Assembly: GCA_036666555.1 (NCBI GenBank)
Contig: JAVWVS010000003.1
Coordinates: 62,001-126,000 of the forward strand
Direction of reading: 5' to 3'
DNA from: UMGS1251 sp036666555
GTDB taxonomy: Bacteria > Bacillota > Clostridia > Lachnospirales > Lachnospiraceae
Length of the DNA: 64,000 bases
The notes beneath the pieces were generated by a model. The model saw only the letters and a list, made by a program, of their open reading frames with translations, ran no database searches and had not been told where the DNA came from. Numbering within the stretch: the stretch's first letter is position 1; each line of letters starts with the position of its first letter. Shown in pieces: positions 51,958 to 61,624 of this stretch. The position numbers and the translations under genes are program-made.

Positions 51958-54402
51958 TTAAACGTTCATAAGGCGCAGCAACATATCTCCCGTACCTACA
52001 TTGTACCCGCTGGTAGCATATATTCCATTCATTATTCCTTTTGTGACAAGAATTAGAGGCAGTTTTTCAAAATCCACATACATCCGACGTCCCAATAGCT
52101 CCACATTGTGTGTGAAATCATCATAATAGATTTGAATATTGGGAAATTCTGTTACCGCTTTGGCAATCGTAGGATCTTGCAATGCTTCTTTATTTTGCAA
52201 TACGAAATAAATTTTCTCCGAATGCTTTCGAACCTCTTCTCTTCTCTCCATAAGCTCGTTTAATATATGTTCTGTGGGCTCTTTGCTTTCCTCCAACCAC
52301 ATCATAATATTATTTTGATCCTTTAAAAGTGTTTGTCCTTCCACTTTCCTGTTATCTTTTCCATAAAGTTCAAAAGGTGGTAACGCATTATTTTCAAGCA
52401 TATCACCAAGATCTGCTTGACGTAATTGCAGTGACACGGTTTTTTGATTTCCCCGGGCAAGTGTACACTCATAGCGATTTGCAAATTGATTCCCATTGGG
52501 AAGTCGATTGGTGGTCAGCAGCCGATAGGTTCCCGGTTCCAACTGTAATTCCAAACGATTGCTTTCGCCTTTTTCCCCACTCAGATCCAAGGTTTGATAT
52601 CTTCCCTCTTTTAATTTTCCAAGAGTCCAGTTTTGAAAATAGATCCAATCGACACCTTCTTTCTCTAATACCAATGTACAGTTTTTGATGGCCGCCTGGG
52701 AAATTCTATGAAATTCTCCTTTTGCAAAATATTCCATTTCTCCATCTGCAAAATGTAGTCTGGCGGGAATTCCAAGCGTTCTTGCAATCGCAACAAACAA
52801 TACTTTTTGTGACTGTTCGCTTCCTACTCTAAGCTTCAGCAACGCTGCTGGTACAGTAATTAAGCTATCTCGTTCCTTCTCTTTACAGGCATGGATATTC
52901 TCTTTGATATACTCCCAAATTCGTTTTGGTTGTTGTCTAAAGATTTGTTTTTGTTCTTCTGTAAAGGCACCTTCAATGCTTTCTCTATATTTGGTCAAAA
53001 CTTCATCCGCTATCCTTGGATTTAACACATAACGGACAAACAGCTCTTGATCCATATTCTTTTGATAAGCCAATGCATACTGAAGGTGTTCTTCTAATAC
53101 ACTACAAATACAATCCGTTTGATCCTTTTCCGTTAACACACGAAGCATGTCTTTTCGTAATGGTCCATATGATTTTTCTTTGTTTAAGAAGTCCTCACGC
53201 TCTTTCCATACTGCTGTCTCCACCTTTGTCCGCCTCTTTTGAGTAGCTTTTGCTTCTTTTGCATTCCCCTCTTTTCGCTGTTCTTTCGTAGGCATATTGG
53301 TATTCACAGGTGCGTCTTTCGGCGCTATCATATCAAACGACTGCCAGCTTTCTTTGACTGGAGATACTTCCAACACGATATCACATTCTTTTTCTTCCTT
53401 TGTATTCATCATTCGTTCTGCATATTTTTCTTCTTTCCTCACACGAATACAGATACTTCCAAGACCGGTTGTCAATCTAGCGATTCCATGCTCATCTGTA
53501 GCTGTCTCGGCAATTTGGGAAAATTCGGAATAATTTAAAATTTCAAATACTACGTTGGCACCTTGCACCGGTTGCCCGTCTGTATCTTTCACAGATATGA
53601 TAATTTCTTCCGCTTTTGCATAACGCTGCAATTGATTTACCATGGTGACCATCCCGGATTGTCCAATGATTTCCTCTGTGGGTTTTAATGAATCAAACCA
53701 TCTGGAATTTACCATCATGGCCCTTGATGATGCGTTGGTAAACCATCCTTTATTCAGAATGGGTTCCGGTTCACAAGCACCCATAAAACCCCATTTCCCA
53801 TCACACCACACTTCTACCCACGCGTGATTATCATCACAATGAGACCATTTTGGCACATATACTTGTCGTGCTGGAATTCCCACACTTCGTAGTGCACTCA
53901 CTGTAAATGTAGACTCTTCTCCACAACGTCCATTCCCCCTACGATATACTGTCATCGGAGAAAGTGTACGATCATCTGTGCTTTGATAAGTTGCTTCCTG
54001 TGCGCACCAATAATTTACTTCCAGCGCCGCTTCCCTGCTACTCATTCCCTGAAGTCTGTTCTTTAACTGCGCACAGAAAAAGCTTCTGCAAGGCGTAATT
54101 TCTTCTTCATTAATCCTATGATATAACACATAATTTAAATACATTTCCTCGGAAAGTTCTCGCACTTCCTGGGACTCTTCCCACAAAGTCACACCATGTA
54201 ATGCGTAATCTAAAAATGTTTCAAATGAATAATTGCCCATATCACTATAAGGCATATTCCCATATAGATATTTCATGGCAAGAGCTACACATTCGGTACA
54301 TTCCATTAGTTTTTTCGTTACCCGGTCCAAAATCTTCGGGAATTGCAAGGTCCTATTTTTATATTCTTGCTCTATCCTTTTTCGGTTCTCTTCCAAAAAC
54401 AT
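51958..54402 (-). CDS. Transglutaminase-like protein with a duplicated core and a thioredoxin-like C-terminus
   Basis: The 814 residues contain a transglutaminase/protease core at about 140-240, with GRCGEESTFTVSALRSVGIPAR (catalytic Cys about 160) and DDNHAWVEVW (His about 193). A carboxypeptidase-regulatory-like beta domain follows (about 265-345: VKDTDGQPVQGANVVFEI), a charged linker (about 370-400), and a second core-like stretch (about 520-590, GSEQSQKVLFVAIARTLGIPAR), where the Cys is missing. Residues about 680-810 look like a thioredoxin-like domain without CxxC. No signal peptide or membrane helix is seen. The start ATG 54402 (AGAGG 8 nt ahead) is preferred to one 3 codons earlier. 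It lies between cutC and sstT; the role is unknown. Confidence 0.8.
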   Translation of the reverse strand: MFLEENRKRIEQEYKNRTLQFPKILDRVTKKLMECTECVALAMKYLYGNMPYSDMGNYSFETFLDYALHGVTLWEESQEVRELSEEMYLNYVLYHRINEEEITPCRSFFCAQLKNRLQGMSSREAALEVNYWCAQEATYQSTDDRTLSPMTVYRRGNGRCGEESTFTVSALRSVGIPARQVYVPKWSHCDDNHAWVEVWCDGKWGFMGACEPEPILNKGWFTNASSRAMMVNSRWFDSLKPTEEIIGQSGMVTMVNQLQRYAKAEEIIISVKDTDGQPVQGANVVFEILNYSEFSQIAETATDEHGIARLTTGLGSICIRVRKEEKYAERMMNTKEEKECDIVLEVSPVKESWQSFDMIAPKDAPVNTNMPTKEQRKEGNAKEAKATQKRRTKVETAVWKEREDFLNKEKSYGPLRKDMLRVLTEKDQTDCICSVLEEHLQYALAYQKNMDQELFVRYVLNPRIADEVLTKYRESIEGAFTEEQKQIFRQQPKRIWEYIKENIHACKEKERDSLITVPAALLKLRVGSEQSQKVLFVAIARTLGIPARLHFADGEMEYFAKGEFHRISQAAIKNCTLVLEKEGVDWIYFQNWTLGKLKEGRYQTLDLSGEKGESNRLELQLEPGTYRLLTTNRLPNGNQFANRYECTLARGNQKTVSLQLRQADLGDMLENNALPPFELYGKDNRKVEGQTLLKDQNNIMMWLEESKEPTEHILNELMERREEVRKHSEKIYFVLQNKEALQDPTIAKAVTEFPNIQIYYDDFTHNVELLGRRMYVDFEKLPLILVTKGIMNGIYATSGYNVGTGDMLLRLMNV

Positions 54403-54416
54403 TTCACTCACCTCTG

Positions 54417-55163
54417 CTACAGTTCTTCCAAAACTTGTCTGGCTTCTCTGATGTTATCTTCTTCGGTTCTTAAGATTTCAAATTCACTAATATTGGGCAA
54501 TCCCATATTCACATCTTCCTTGCGATATTCCATGGTGCTGTCCAATGTGATTTTTCCTGACATATGGTATGCACGCGCGTGGGTAGCCTGATACATTTCT
54601 TGTATCACATCTGCACTCACACCGCTACCTACTTGGATTTCTACCCGATCTCCACCTTTTTCCACCAATTCTTTAATCAGTCTCTTCCCGCCTGTGCAAA
54701 CATTTTTTTGTCCGGAAGTAAGAATGGTATCCATTCCCAGATTAATCGCTTGTTCCAACGCATGATAAGGGTCTACACACACGTCGAATGCACGATGCAA
54801 TGTCACTTTCATATTTCCGGAAAGTTTTTTCAAAATCTCCAGTTGTTCTAAATTGAGTGTCCCATCCGATTTTAATATACCGATTACAACTCCTTCCGCT
54901 CCCAGTTCCCGAAACATTTTCACTTCTTCCTGAATAATCGCAAATTCAAAATCGGTATAACAAAAATCTCCAAACCGCGGTCTGATCAACGCATGTACTC
55001 GAATATCTGAATGTTTACGGATTTCTTTAAACAAACAGGGACTTGGTGTCGTCCCCCCGATTACCAAGTTACTGCACAGCTCTATGCGACTGGCTCCGCC
55101 TCTTGTTGCGGCCAATGCCGATTCCACCGAATCCGCACACGCCTCTAATGTATAATTTTTCAT
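54417..55163 (-). CDS. cutC: CutC family protein
   Basis: The 248-residue TIM-barrel protein matches CutC: LEACADSVESALAATRGGASRIELCSNL, GGTTPSPCLFKEI, HALIRPRFGDFCYTDFE, GAEGVVIGILKSDG, VTLHRAFDVCVDP and the GSGVSADVIQEM loop. CutC was first linked to copper tolerance in E. coli, but that link is weak in other bacteria, so the name marks the family only. It is 24 bp after pepA and 14 bp before the transglutaminase-like gene, and seems part of one long minus-strand run. Confidence 0.93.
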   Translation of the reverse strand: MKNYTLEACADSVESALAATRGGASRIELCSNLVIGGTTPSPCLFKEIRKHSDIRVHALIRPRFGDFCYTDFEFAIIQEEVKMFRELGAEGVVIGILKSDGTLNLEQLEILKKLSGNMKVTLHRAFDVCVDPYHALEQAINLGMDTILTSGQKNVCTGGKRLIKELVEKGGDRVEIQVGSGVSADVIQEMYQATHARAYHMSGKITLDSTMEYRKEDVNMGLPNISEFEILRTEEDNIREARQVLEEL

Positions 55164-55187
55164 AGATTTCTCCCATCATGGATTGTT

Positions 55188-56603
55188 TTACGCATCAAAA
55201 GATTTTCTGCTGCAAAGCTGATAAATGGAGCTTACTCCGGCCCCGGTCGCTCCGGTAGTTTGGAACTCAAATACTGGTGTATCTACCCATGCAGTACCTG
55301 CAATGTCCAAATGAATCCATGGAACCTCTTCTGCAAACGCCCGTATAAACAGACCTGCCGTTATTGTACCGCAATAATTTTCTCCCATATTTCGAATGTC
55401 TGCAATTTTGCTTTCTATCATCTTTTCATGTTCCGGATAAATGGGAAGCCTCCAATAACGTTCCCCAGAAGTTCCATAGGCTTTTCGAAATGCGTCAAAC
55501 AATTCTTGATTATCCGAAACCACACCACCTACACTGAATCCAAACATATTGACAACTGCACCTGTAAGAGTTGCAATATCCAGAATTTCTGTTACATGTT
55601 CCTTCTTTACTCCATAAGAAACCGTATCTGCTAAAATCAGTCTGCCTTCCGCATCTGTATTTCCTATTTCAATGGTCTTTCCGCTATAGGAATCTATGAC
55701 ATCGCCCGGAAGCAGACTTCCCGGCGAAATTCGGTTCTCGCACATGGGAATCAATGCAATCACATTGGTCTTTACCTTGTTTTTAGCAAGCGCATACATC
55801 GCACCTGCTACGGCTGCACCACCGGCCATATCGCCTTTAATACCCAGCATGGAACCAGCCGGTTTTAGGCAGTAACCACCTGTATCACAAGTCACTCCCT
55901 TTCCTGCAAGACCCATAATTTTTTTACTGTCTGGTTTGGCTAGATAGCGTAGTATCAGTAAACATGGTGGATATTCGCTACTGTCTCCTACCTTTAACAG
56001 AGCATTCATATTTCTTTCACACAGCTGCTCTCTAGATAATAATTCTGCTTCGATTCCAGTATCTGCTGTAAAGTTCATGATTGCTTTGGCAAAATCTTCC
56101 GGCCGTAGTTTGTTTCCCGGCATATTCACCATATCACGGGCAAACAGCACGCCTTTTGCTACGTGCATGGTCTCTTCTAACAGCGCATGGGCTTCTTCCT
56201 GCTCTCCTTTTTTAAGATGGCACAGTTCTATCTGCATTTCTTCCACATGGTTTAATGGGAATTTCAACGGTTCATAAGTGCCTAAAATAGCCCCTTCTGT
56301 AATATCCCGTATACTCTCTATACCATAGCCTTCCACAATCGGACCAACATCCATAGAAAATGTTCGTATCTCATTGCTTTTCATTTCTTTGACTGCTTTG
56401 GCACACATTTCTTTGATAGCAATCTTGTCTTTCCCTTTCCGTCCCATGCCTACACACAGCGTGACTCCCTTCGCCTCCTGCTGCATCCAAGCTGTCTGTA
56501 AAAATTTACCTTGAAATAGTTGTTGCAAAGGCAGGCAGCTATCGTCTTCATAATAAAACCTTACGCTGTCAGCTTTTATGCTCTCGGATACAATTTGTAT
56601 CAT
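55188..56603 (-). CDS. pepA: Leucyl aminopeptidase (M17)
   Basis: Cytoplasmic zinc/manganese aminopeptidase for peptide turnover. The 471-residue protein carries the M17 landmarks: GLAGKGVTCDTGGYCLKPA (metal-binding Lys and Asp), IKGDMAGGAAVAGAMYALA, and the signature NTDAEGRLILADTVSYG. The N-terminal third is divergent, as usual. ATG 56603 follows AAGGGCGG. Located after the opp-type transporter operon, it could process imported peptides, but a regulator and fucosidase lie between. Confidence 0.93.
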   Translation of the reverse strand: MIQIVSESIKADSVRFYYEDDSCLPLQQLFQGKFLQTAWMQQEAKGVTLCVGMGRKGKDKIAIKEMCAKAVKEMKSNEIRTFSMDVGPIVEGYGIESIRDITEGAILGTYEPLKFPLNHVEEMQIELCHLKKGEQEEAHALLEETMHVAKGVLFARDMVNMPGNKLRPEDFAKAIMNFTADTGIEAELLSREQLCERNMNALLKVGDSSEYPPCLLILRYLAKPDSKKIMGLAGKGVTCDTGGYCLKPAGSMLGIKGDMAGGAAVAGAMYALAKNKVKTNVIALIPMCENRISPGSLLPGDVIDSYSGKTIEIGNTDAEGRLILADTVSYGVKKEHVTEILDIATLTGAVVNMFGFSVGGVVSDNQELFDAFRKAYGTSGERYWRLPIYPEHEKMIESKIADIRNMGENYCGTITAGLFIRAFAEEVPWIHLDIAGTAWVDTPVFEFQTTGATGAGVSSIYQLCSRKSFDA

Positions 56604-56627
56604 TGATTTCCGCCCTTCTTTCCGCTT

Positions 56628-57389
56628 CTAAATTAATCGAACACCGATTGACTCTAACGTTTTCATCGTCGTACTATCTGGATTTTCATCCGTAATAATG
56701 CCATTAATATCATCTATATGTGCAAATTTATAGGAATCATTAAAATAGAATTTATCTTTTTCCATCACAATATATTTATGACGGCTGCTTTGCATGGCTG
56801 CTTTTTTTGTCAGTCCATCCTCTACGCCTAAGGTTGTAATAGAAAGATCTACCATATCCAATCCGCACGTTCCAATAAATGCCCGGTCAAAGCTGTACTG
56901 CTTCATAATTTCAATGGTGGCCGCACCCATAAATCCATTGACCGTTGGATACATAATGCCTCCCGTTCCAATGGGTGTAATGGAAGGATTTTTTGCCAAA
57001 ATCTGAAGAATATCTATCATGTTGCTAATGACTACTACCCTTTTTCGAGACTCTGCAAGCAGTTTAGCTAGTTCTATGTTCGTAGTGGAAATGTCCAGAA
57101 AAATGGTTTCATGATCTTTGATCAGTTCAAAGGCCTTCTGGGCAATGATCTGTTTCTTCTCCAAATGATAAGTTCTTCGATTAACAACATCCCTTTCCAA
57201 TGGGTAGTCCCTGGACAAAATTGCGCCTCCATAGGTCCTTTTTAAACGTCCTACATTTTCCAAGGATTTCAAATCTTTCCGAATACAGTCTTCAGAAACC
57301 TGAAATTGTTTGCTCAATACTTTGACCTTTACTTTTCCTTTTTCCTGCAGACATTGTTCAATTGCCTCTAATCTTTCTTCTGTAAACAC
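56628..57389 (-). CDS. DeoR/GlpR-family transcriptional regulator
   Basis: An N-terminal helix-turn-helix (about 1-55: ERLEAIEQCLQEKGKVKVKVLSKQFQVSEDCIRKDLKSLEN, then GRLKRTYGGAIL) and a DeoR sugar-phosphate-binding C-terminal domain (about 70-250) with TIFLDISTTNIELAKLLAE, VVVISNMID and DRAFIGTCGLDM. Such proteins usually sense sugar phosphates and repress sugar operons. The GTG start at 57389 has AGGGAG 8 nt upstream; another GTG lies 3 codons earlier. It is 21 bp after the fucosidase gene and is a good candidate for local regulator of the opp-type/fucosidase operon. Confidence 0.9.
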   Translation of the reverse strand: MFTEERLEAIEQCLQEKGKVKVKVLSKQFQVSEDCIRKDLKSLENVGRLKRTYGGAILSRDYPLERDVVNRRTYHLEKKQIIAQKAFELIKDHETIFLDISTTNIELAKLLAESRKRVVVISNMIDILQILAKNPSITPIGTGGIMYPTVNGFMGAATIEIMKQYSFDRAFIGTCGLDMVDLSITTLGVEDGLTKKAAMQSSRHKYIVMEKDKFYFNDSYKFAHIDDINGIITDENPDSTTMKTLESIGVRLI

Positions 57390-57410
57390 GTTCCACACTC
57401 CCTTCTCTAA

Positions 57411-58718
57411 TTAATCGTTCAAAGTCACCTCTAAAACAGTATCTGTGCTATCAATAAGCACTGGATTCGGTCCCAAATCCGCAAACACAATATTAGGATA
57501 GTCACTATGCACCCAGCTTGTTGAGATTGGGACTTCCGCCCCGGTAGCTAAATAGCGAATGTGTTTTACGTTTTCCTTTTTGATACCCAGAAGTGGCACC
57601 GGTCCAATCGTATTTTCATAAATATGAAAATACAGTTTCTTACCATTTCTTGTGATTCTTCCGAATTCTGGTTTTTCAATTCCGGACTTTCCACATCCAT
57701 AAATACTATTTTCATTCTTTTTCATCCACACACCCATCTCTGCCAATATATCCAAAGATTCTTGTGGAATATTTCCTTTTGGTTCCGGTCCTACGTTCAA
57801 TAACATATTGCCACCCTTCGATACACATTCTACCAATTTTTTTATCAGCAAGGATGCCGGCTTGTAAAAATGATCCGTAGCATGAAAACCCCAGTTATTA
57901 TTCATAGATACACAAGATTCCCATGCCATATCGTTCCCATGGATATCTTGTATCCCGTTTGGTGGAATCATCTGCTCCGGGCTCACATAATCCCCATGAT
58001 AGGGTGTTGGATTCCCAGTTGCTAAAGAACCATAACCCTCTCCACTTACTTCCAGGCGATTATCAATTACCACATCCGGTTGAAGGGAACGTACCATTTC
58101 CATCAGTTGAGTTGCTTTCCATTTTTCACCACGCATATCATCATAAGAAAAATCAAACCACAACAAATCAATCTTCCCATAGTTCGTACATATTTCCCTC
58201 ACTTGATTATGCATATAAGTGAGATAATTGTCAAAATCCCGTCCATCATTTTTATAATTTTCATTATTACGCATAGGGTGCTGTCTGTCTCCGTAATGTG
58301 GAAAGTCTTCGTGATACCAGTCAATGAGGGAAAAATAAAGTCCCACTTTTAAACCTTCTCCTCGAACCGCTTCCACATATTCTGCAATCAAATCTCGCCC
58401 ACATTTTGTATTGGTAGATTTAAACTCTGTATATTTGCTATCATATAAGCAAAATCCATCGTGATGTTTGACCGGAAAAATCATATATTTCATTCCCGCA
58501 TCTTTTGCCGCTTTTGCCCATGCTTTCGGGTCATAATTAGCTGCATCAAACTCATCGAAATACTTCATATATTCTTCTTTGGTAATTTCTTCCGTACTGC
58601 GAATCCATTCTCCTCTTGCAGGAATCGAATATAATCCCCAGTGGATGAACATCCCAAATCTAGCTTCATTATACCACTGCATTCTTTTCTCATACACATC
58701 TCTATCAAATTTATACAT
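57411..58718 (-). CDS. Alpha-L-fucosidase (GH29)
   Basis: Removes L-fucose from glycans. The 435-residue protein has MYKFDRDVYEKRMQWYNEARFGMFIHWGLYSIPARGEW, the family start; AKDAGMKYMIFPVKHHDGFCLYDSK; the nucleophile region KIDLLWFDFSYDDMRG; and VSKGGNMLLNVGPEPKGNIP. There is no signal peptide, so it acts in the cytoplasm on imported sugars. The start at 58718 has AAGGAG ahead and is preferred to one 12 codons earlier, inside oppF. It lies 5 bp after the oppF stop codon, so it is in the transporter operon. Confidence 0.93.
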   Translation of the reverse strand: MYKFDRDVYEKRMQWYNEARFGMFIHWGLYSIPARGEWIRSTEEITKEEYMKYFDEFDAANYDPKAWAKAAKDAGMKYMIFPVKHHDGFCLYDSKYTEFKSTNTKCGRDLIAEYVEAVRGEGLKVGLYFSLIDWYHEDFPHYGDRQHPMRNNENYKNDGRDFDNYLTYMHNQVREICTNYGKIDLLWFDFSYDDMRGEKWKATQLMEMVRSLQPDVVIDNRLEVSGEGYGSLATGNPTPYHGDYVSPEQMIPPNGIQDIHGNDMAWESCVSMNNNWGFHATDHFYKPASLLIKKLVECVSKGGNMLLNVGPEPKGNIPQESLDILAEMGVWMKKNENSIYGCGKSGIEKPEFGRITRNGKKLYFHIYENTIGPVPLLGIKKENVKHIRYLATGAEVPISTSWVHSDYPNIVFADLGPNPVLIDSTDTVLEVTLND

Positions 58719-58723
58719 GTTTT

Positions 58724-59701
58724 CTACTCCTTTACAATGTCCGGATAATGGCATTTTGACATGTGATTTTCCGTAATCATTTGTGCTTGTGGTCTCTGTG
58801 TTCTACACTTGTCTGTACAATAAGGACAGCGAGTATGAAACAAGCATCCCTGAGGTGGATTGGTAGTACTTGGTAAATCCCCTTGCAGTATAATCCGTTT
58901 CTTCTCCTTCGTTGGGTCTGGAATGGGAACGGCCGAAAGCAATGCCTTGGTATATGGATGTCTTGGATTTTCATATAATTCTTTTTTGGGTGCTGTTTCT
59001 ACTATCGTACCTAAATACATAACCGCAATACGGTCAGAAATCATCTCCACTACACTCAAATCATGGGAAATAAACAAATAGGTCAGATGAAAGTCTTTTT
59101 GCAGTTGTTGCATCAAATTCAATACCTGAGCCTGAATGGACACATCCAACGCTGATACGGGCTCATCTGCAATAATCAGTTTTGGCTGAACTGTCAGTGC
59201 TCTTGCAATTCCTATACGTTGACGTTGTCCACCAGAAAACTCATGGGGATAACGTTCTCCATGTGCTGCGCTCAATCCCACAATTTCCAAAAGTTCCTGC
59301 ACCTTTTTCAATCGTTCTCCCGATGACATCTTCGTATGAATGAGAAGTGGTTCTGCAATCAAATCTTGAATCTTCATCCTTGGATTTAAAGAACCATAAG
59401 GATCTTGAAAAATCATCTGGATATCAGCTCGCAGCGGGCGCATTTCATTTTGTGAAATATTCGAAATGTCCTTATCCTCAAACCAGATTTTTCCGGAATC
59501 CGGAACTAGCAGATGATCAATGAGTCGTCCCGTCGTTGATTTTCCACAGCCGGACTCACCTACTAAAGAAAAAGTCTCTCCTGGCATAATGTCAAAAGAT
59601 ACATCATTTACCGCATGTACCAGTTTCTTTTTTCCAAATCCCCCTTTGTTTGCTTCAAAGGTTTTCACCACGTCTTGTACCGATACTAATGGTGTACTCA
59701 T
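58724..59701 (-). CDS. oppF: Oligopeptide-type ABC transporter ATPase OppF
   Basis: One of two ATPases of the importer. Motifs: Walker A GESGCGKSTTGRLI, Q-loop (MIFQDPYGSLNPRMKI), signature FSGGQRQRIGIARAL, Walker B LIIADEPVSALD, and a C-terminal oligopeptide-type Cys cluster with CLFHTRCPYCTDKCRTQRP, the iron-sulfur/zinc-like extension of OppD/F. ATG 59701 overlaps the oppD stop by 4 bp; an in-frame start 14 codons earlier falls inside oppD. It is last of the transporter set before the fucosidase. Confidence 0.94.
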   Translation of the reverse strand: MSTPLVSVQDVVKTFEANKGGFGKKKLVHAVNDVSFDIMPGETFSLVGESGCGKSTTGRLIDHLLVPDSGKIWFEDKDISNISQNEMRPLRADIQMIFQDPYGSLNPRMKIQDLIAEPLLIHTKMSSGERLKKVQELLEIVGLSAAHGERYPHEFSGGQRQRIGIARALTVQPKLIIADEPVSALDVSIQAQVLNLMQQLQKDFHLTYLFISHDLSVVEMISDRIAVMYLGTIVETAPKKELYENPRHPYTKALLSAVPIPDPTKEKKRIILQGDLPSTTNPPQGCLFHTRCPYCTDKCRTQRPQAQMITENHMSKCHYPDIVKE

Positions 59702-60699
59702 AGGTTTTCCACCTCCCGTTCTGTTTGTTTCAGCAAATGACATCTACATCTCTGTGTTTTCGAGCCTTCCAGATAGGTAAGTTCCGGCTCGGTTTCTTTG
59801 CAGATATCCATTGCATATTTGCATCGTGGTGCAAACTTACACCCCTTAGGCATGACAGATAAATCCGGCACACTTCCCGGAATGGATGGAAGAGAAGTAA
59901 TGTTGCTCCCCAATTTTGGTACAGAAGCAATCAGTCCCTGTGTATAAGGATGCTTTGGCTCTTTAAACAGCTCCTTTACCGGTGCCTCCTCTACAATTCT
60001 TCCTGCGTACATAACGACCACTTTACTACACATTTCCGCAACAACACCCAGGTCATGAGTAATCATAAGAATACCCGTATTGCGCTCTGCTCTGATTTTT
60101 TCCATTAACTCCAAAATCTGAGCTTGAATAGTAACATCTAATGCAGTTGTAGGTTCATCTGCAATGAGAAGATCCGGTTCGCAAGACATAGACATCGCAA
60201 TCATAACACGCTGACACATTCCGCCGGAAAGTTGGTGAGGATAGCTTTTTAATGTCATATCCGGCTCCGGTATTCCCACCGATGTTAATACGTCATAAGC
60301 TCTTTGATGAGCTTCTTCCTTGCTGATATCATTATGAAGAAGTATTGCTTCAATAATCTGTTTTTCAATACGCATACATGGATTCAAAGAATTCATAGGT
60401 TCTTGAAAGATCATCGCTACTTCATGTCCACGAATCTTGCGCATTTCCTTTTCAGTCACTTTCAGAAGATCTGTTCCATTAAAATTAACTTCTCCTTCTG
60501 AAATTTTACTGTTCCCAGGAGCCAGAAGTCGCATAATCGATAATGATGTCACTGATTTTCCACAGCCTGACTCTCCTACTAATCCTAATATTTCTCCTTT
60601 ATTAATAGAAAAAGAAACTTTATTTACTGCTGTGACCCAGTTTTTATCTCGTTTAAATTCAGTACGGAGGTCTTTTACCTCCAATAATTTTTCTGCCAT
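59698..60699 (-). CDS. oppD: Oligopeptide-type ABC transporter ATPase OppD
   Basis: Partner ATPase: Walker A GLVGESGCGKSVTSLSI, Q-loop MIFQEPMNSLNPCMRI, signature LSGGMCQRVMIAMSM, Walker B LLIADEPTTALDVTIQAQIL, and the C-terminal GCKFAPRCKYAMDIC extension. The signature LSGGMCQR carries Cys where Arg is common. Length 333 is normal. It is 11 bp after the oppC stop codon and overlaps oppF by 4 bp. Confidence 0.94.
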   Translation of the reverse strand: MAEKLLEVKDLRTEFKRDKNWVTAVNKVSFSINKGEILGLVGESGCGKSVTSLSIMRLLAPGNSKISEGEVNFNGTDLLKVTEKEMRKIRGHEVAMIFQEPMNSLNPCMRIEKQIIEAILLHNDISKEEAHQRAYDVLTSVGIPEPDMTLKSYPHQLSGGMCQRVMIAMSMSCEPDLLIADEPTTALDVTIQAQILELMEKIRAERNTGILMITHDLGVVAEMCSKVVVMYAGRIVEEAPVKELFKEPKHPYTQGLIASVPKLGSNITSLPSIPGSVPDLSVMPKGCKFAPRCKYAMDICKETEPELTYLEGSKTQRCRCHLLKQTEREVENL

Positions 60700-60710
60700 C
60701 TTCTCTCCTC

Positions 60711-61613
60711 CTAATTCATCTTCGGATCTAAGGTATCACGTAGTCCATCGCCCAATAGGTTGAATGCTAATACCGTAAGGAAGATTAAAATACCCGGAAA
60801 TAGTACGATATGTGGGGCAGTATTCAAGTAATTACGTCCTTGCGAAAGCATTGCTCCCCAATCCGGCTCTGTTACATTTGCCCCAAATCCCAAAAAGCTC
60901 AGTGAAGACGCTGCGAGAATTGCTGTACCAACACGCATAGTAAAGTTGACGATCATAGACTGTATCGTCCCCGGAAAAACATGCATCCACAAAATCCGGC
61001 CATTCTTGCACCCCAGTGACCGTGCCACTTCTACATAGAGAGATTGTTTCACTGATAACGTGGCACTTCGTATTATACGTGCAAATGATGGAATGGTAAA
61101 TACCATTACGGCAATAATTACATTGATTACCCCCGGTCCTATAATTGCTACAATGGCAATGGCCAATAAAATATCCGGAAAAGAGAATAAGACATCACAG
61201 CTTCTCATGACCAATGCGTCAATCCATCCCCCGTAAAATCCGGCAAGCAGACCTAATACAATACCTGCTGCTGCACCTACCACGGTGGCACTTAATGCAG
61301 AAGCCAAAGATAATCTGGTTCCCACTAACAGACGGCTAAAAATATCACGTCCGAACTCATCCGTTCCCCAAATATGCTGTCCGCTGGGTCCTTGAAGCAA
61401 ATTTCCATAATCTGCCTGATTAGCATCATAGGGGGCAAGCATGGGTCCAAATATGGCGGCAAGAATTAGCAACGAAATGAATGCAAATGCAACTACAGCT
61501 GTCTTACGCCTTAAAAATTTTTTTACAAATTCTTTCGTTTTGCTCTTTGGCTTTGGAAGCTCTTCTGCAGAAGCGAAATTATTGTTTGGTGTTACTGTAT
61601 TTGTTTCAGTCAT
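60711..61613 (-). CDS. oppC: ABC transporter permease OppC
   Basis: Inner-membrane permease of 300 residues with six predicted helices after a soluble N-terminus (1-35). It has the EAA-type coupling motif in VEVARSLGCKNGRILWMHVFPG, the OppC signature HIWGTDEFGRDIFSRLLVGTRLSL and the C-terminal FNLLGDGLRDTLDPKMN. It lies 11 bp after oppB and before oppD. Confidence 0.95.
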   Translation of the reverse strand: MTETNTVTPNNNFASAEELPKPKSKTKEFVKKFLRRKTAVVAFAFISLLILAAIFGPMLAPYDANQADYGNLLQGPSGQHIWGTDEFGRDIFSRLLVGTRLSLASALSATVVGAAAGIVLGLLAGFYGGWIDALVMRSCDVLFSFPDILLAIAIVAIIGPGVINVIIAVMVFTIPSFARIIRSATLSVKQSLYVEVARSLGCKNGRILWMHVFPGTIQSMIVNFTMRVGTAILAASSLSFLGFGANVTEPDWGAMLSQGRNYLNTAPHIVLFPGILIFLTVLAFNLLGDGLRDTLDPKMN

Positions 61614-61624
61614 TTTCTTCCCTC

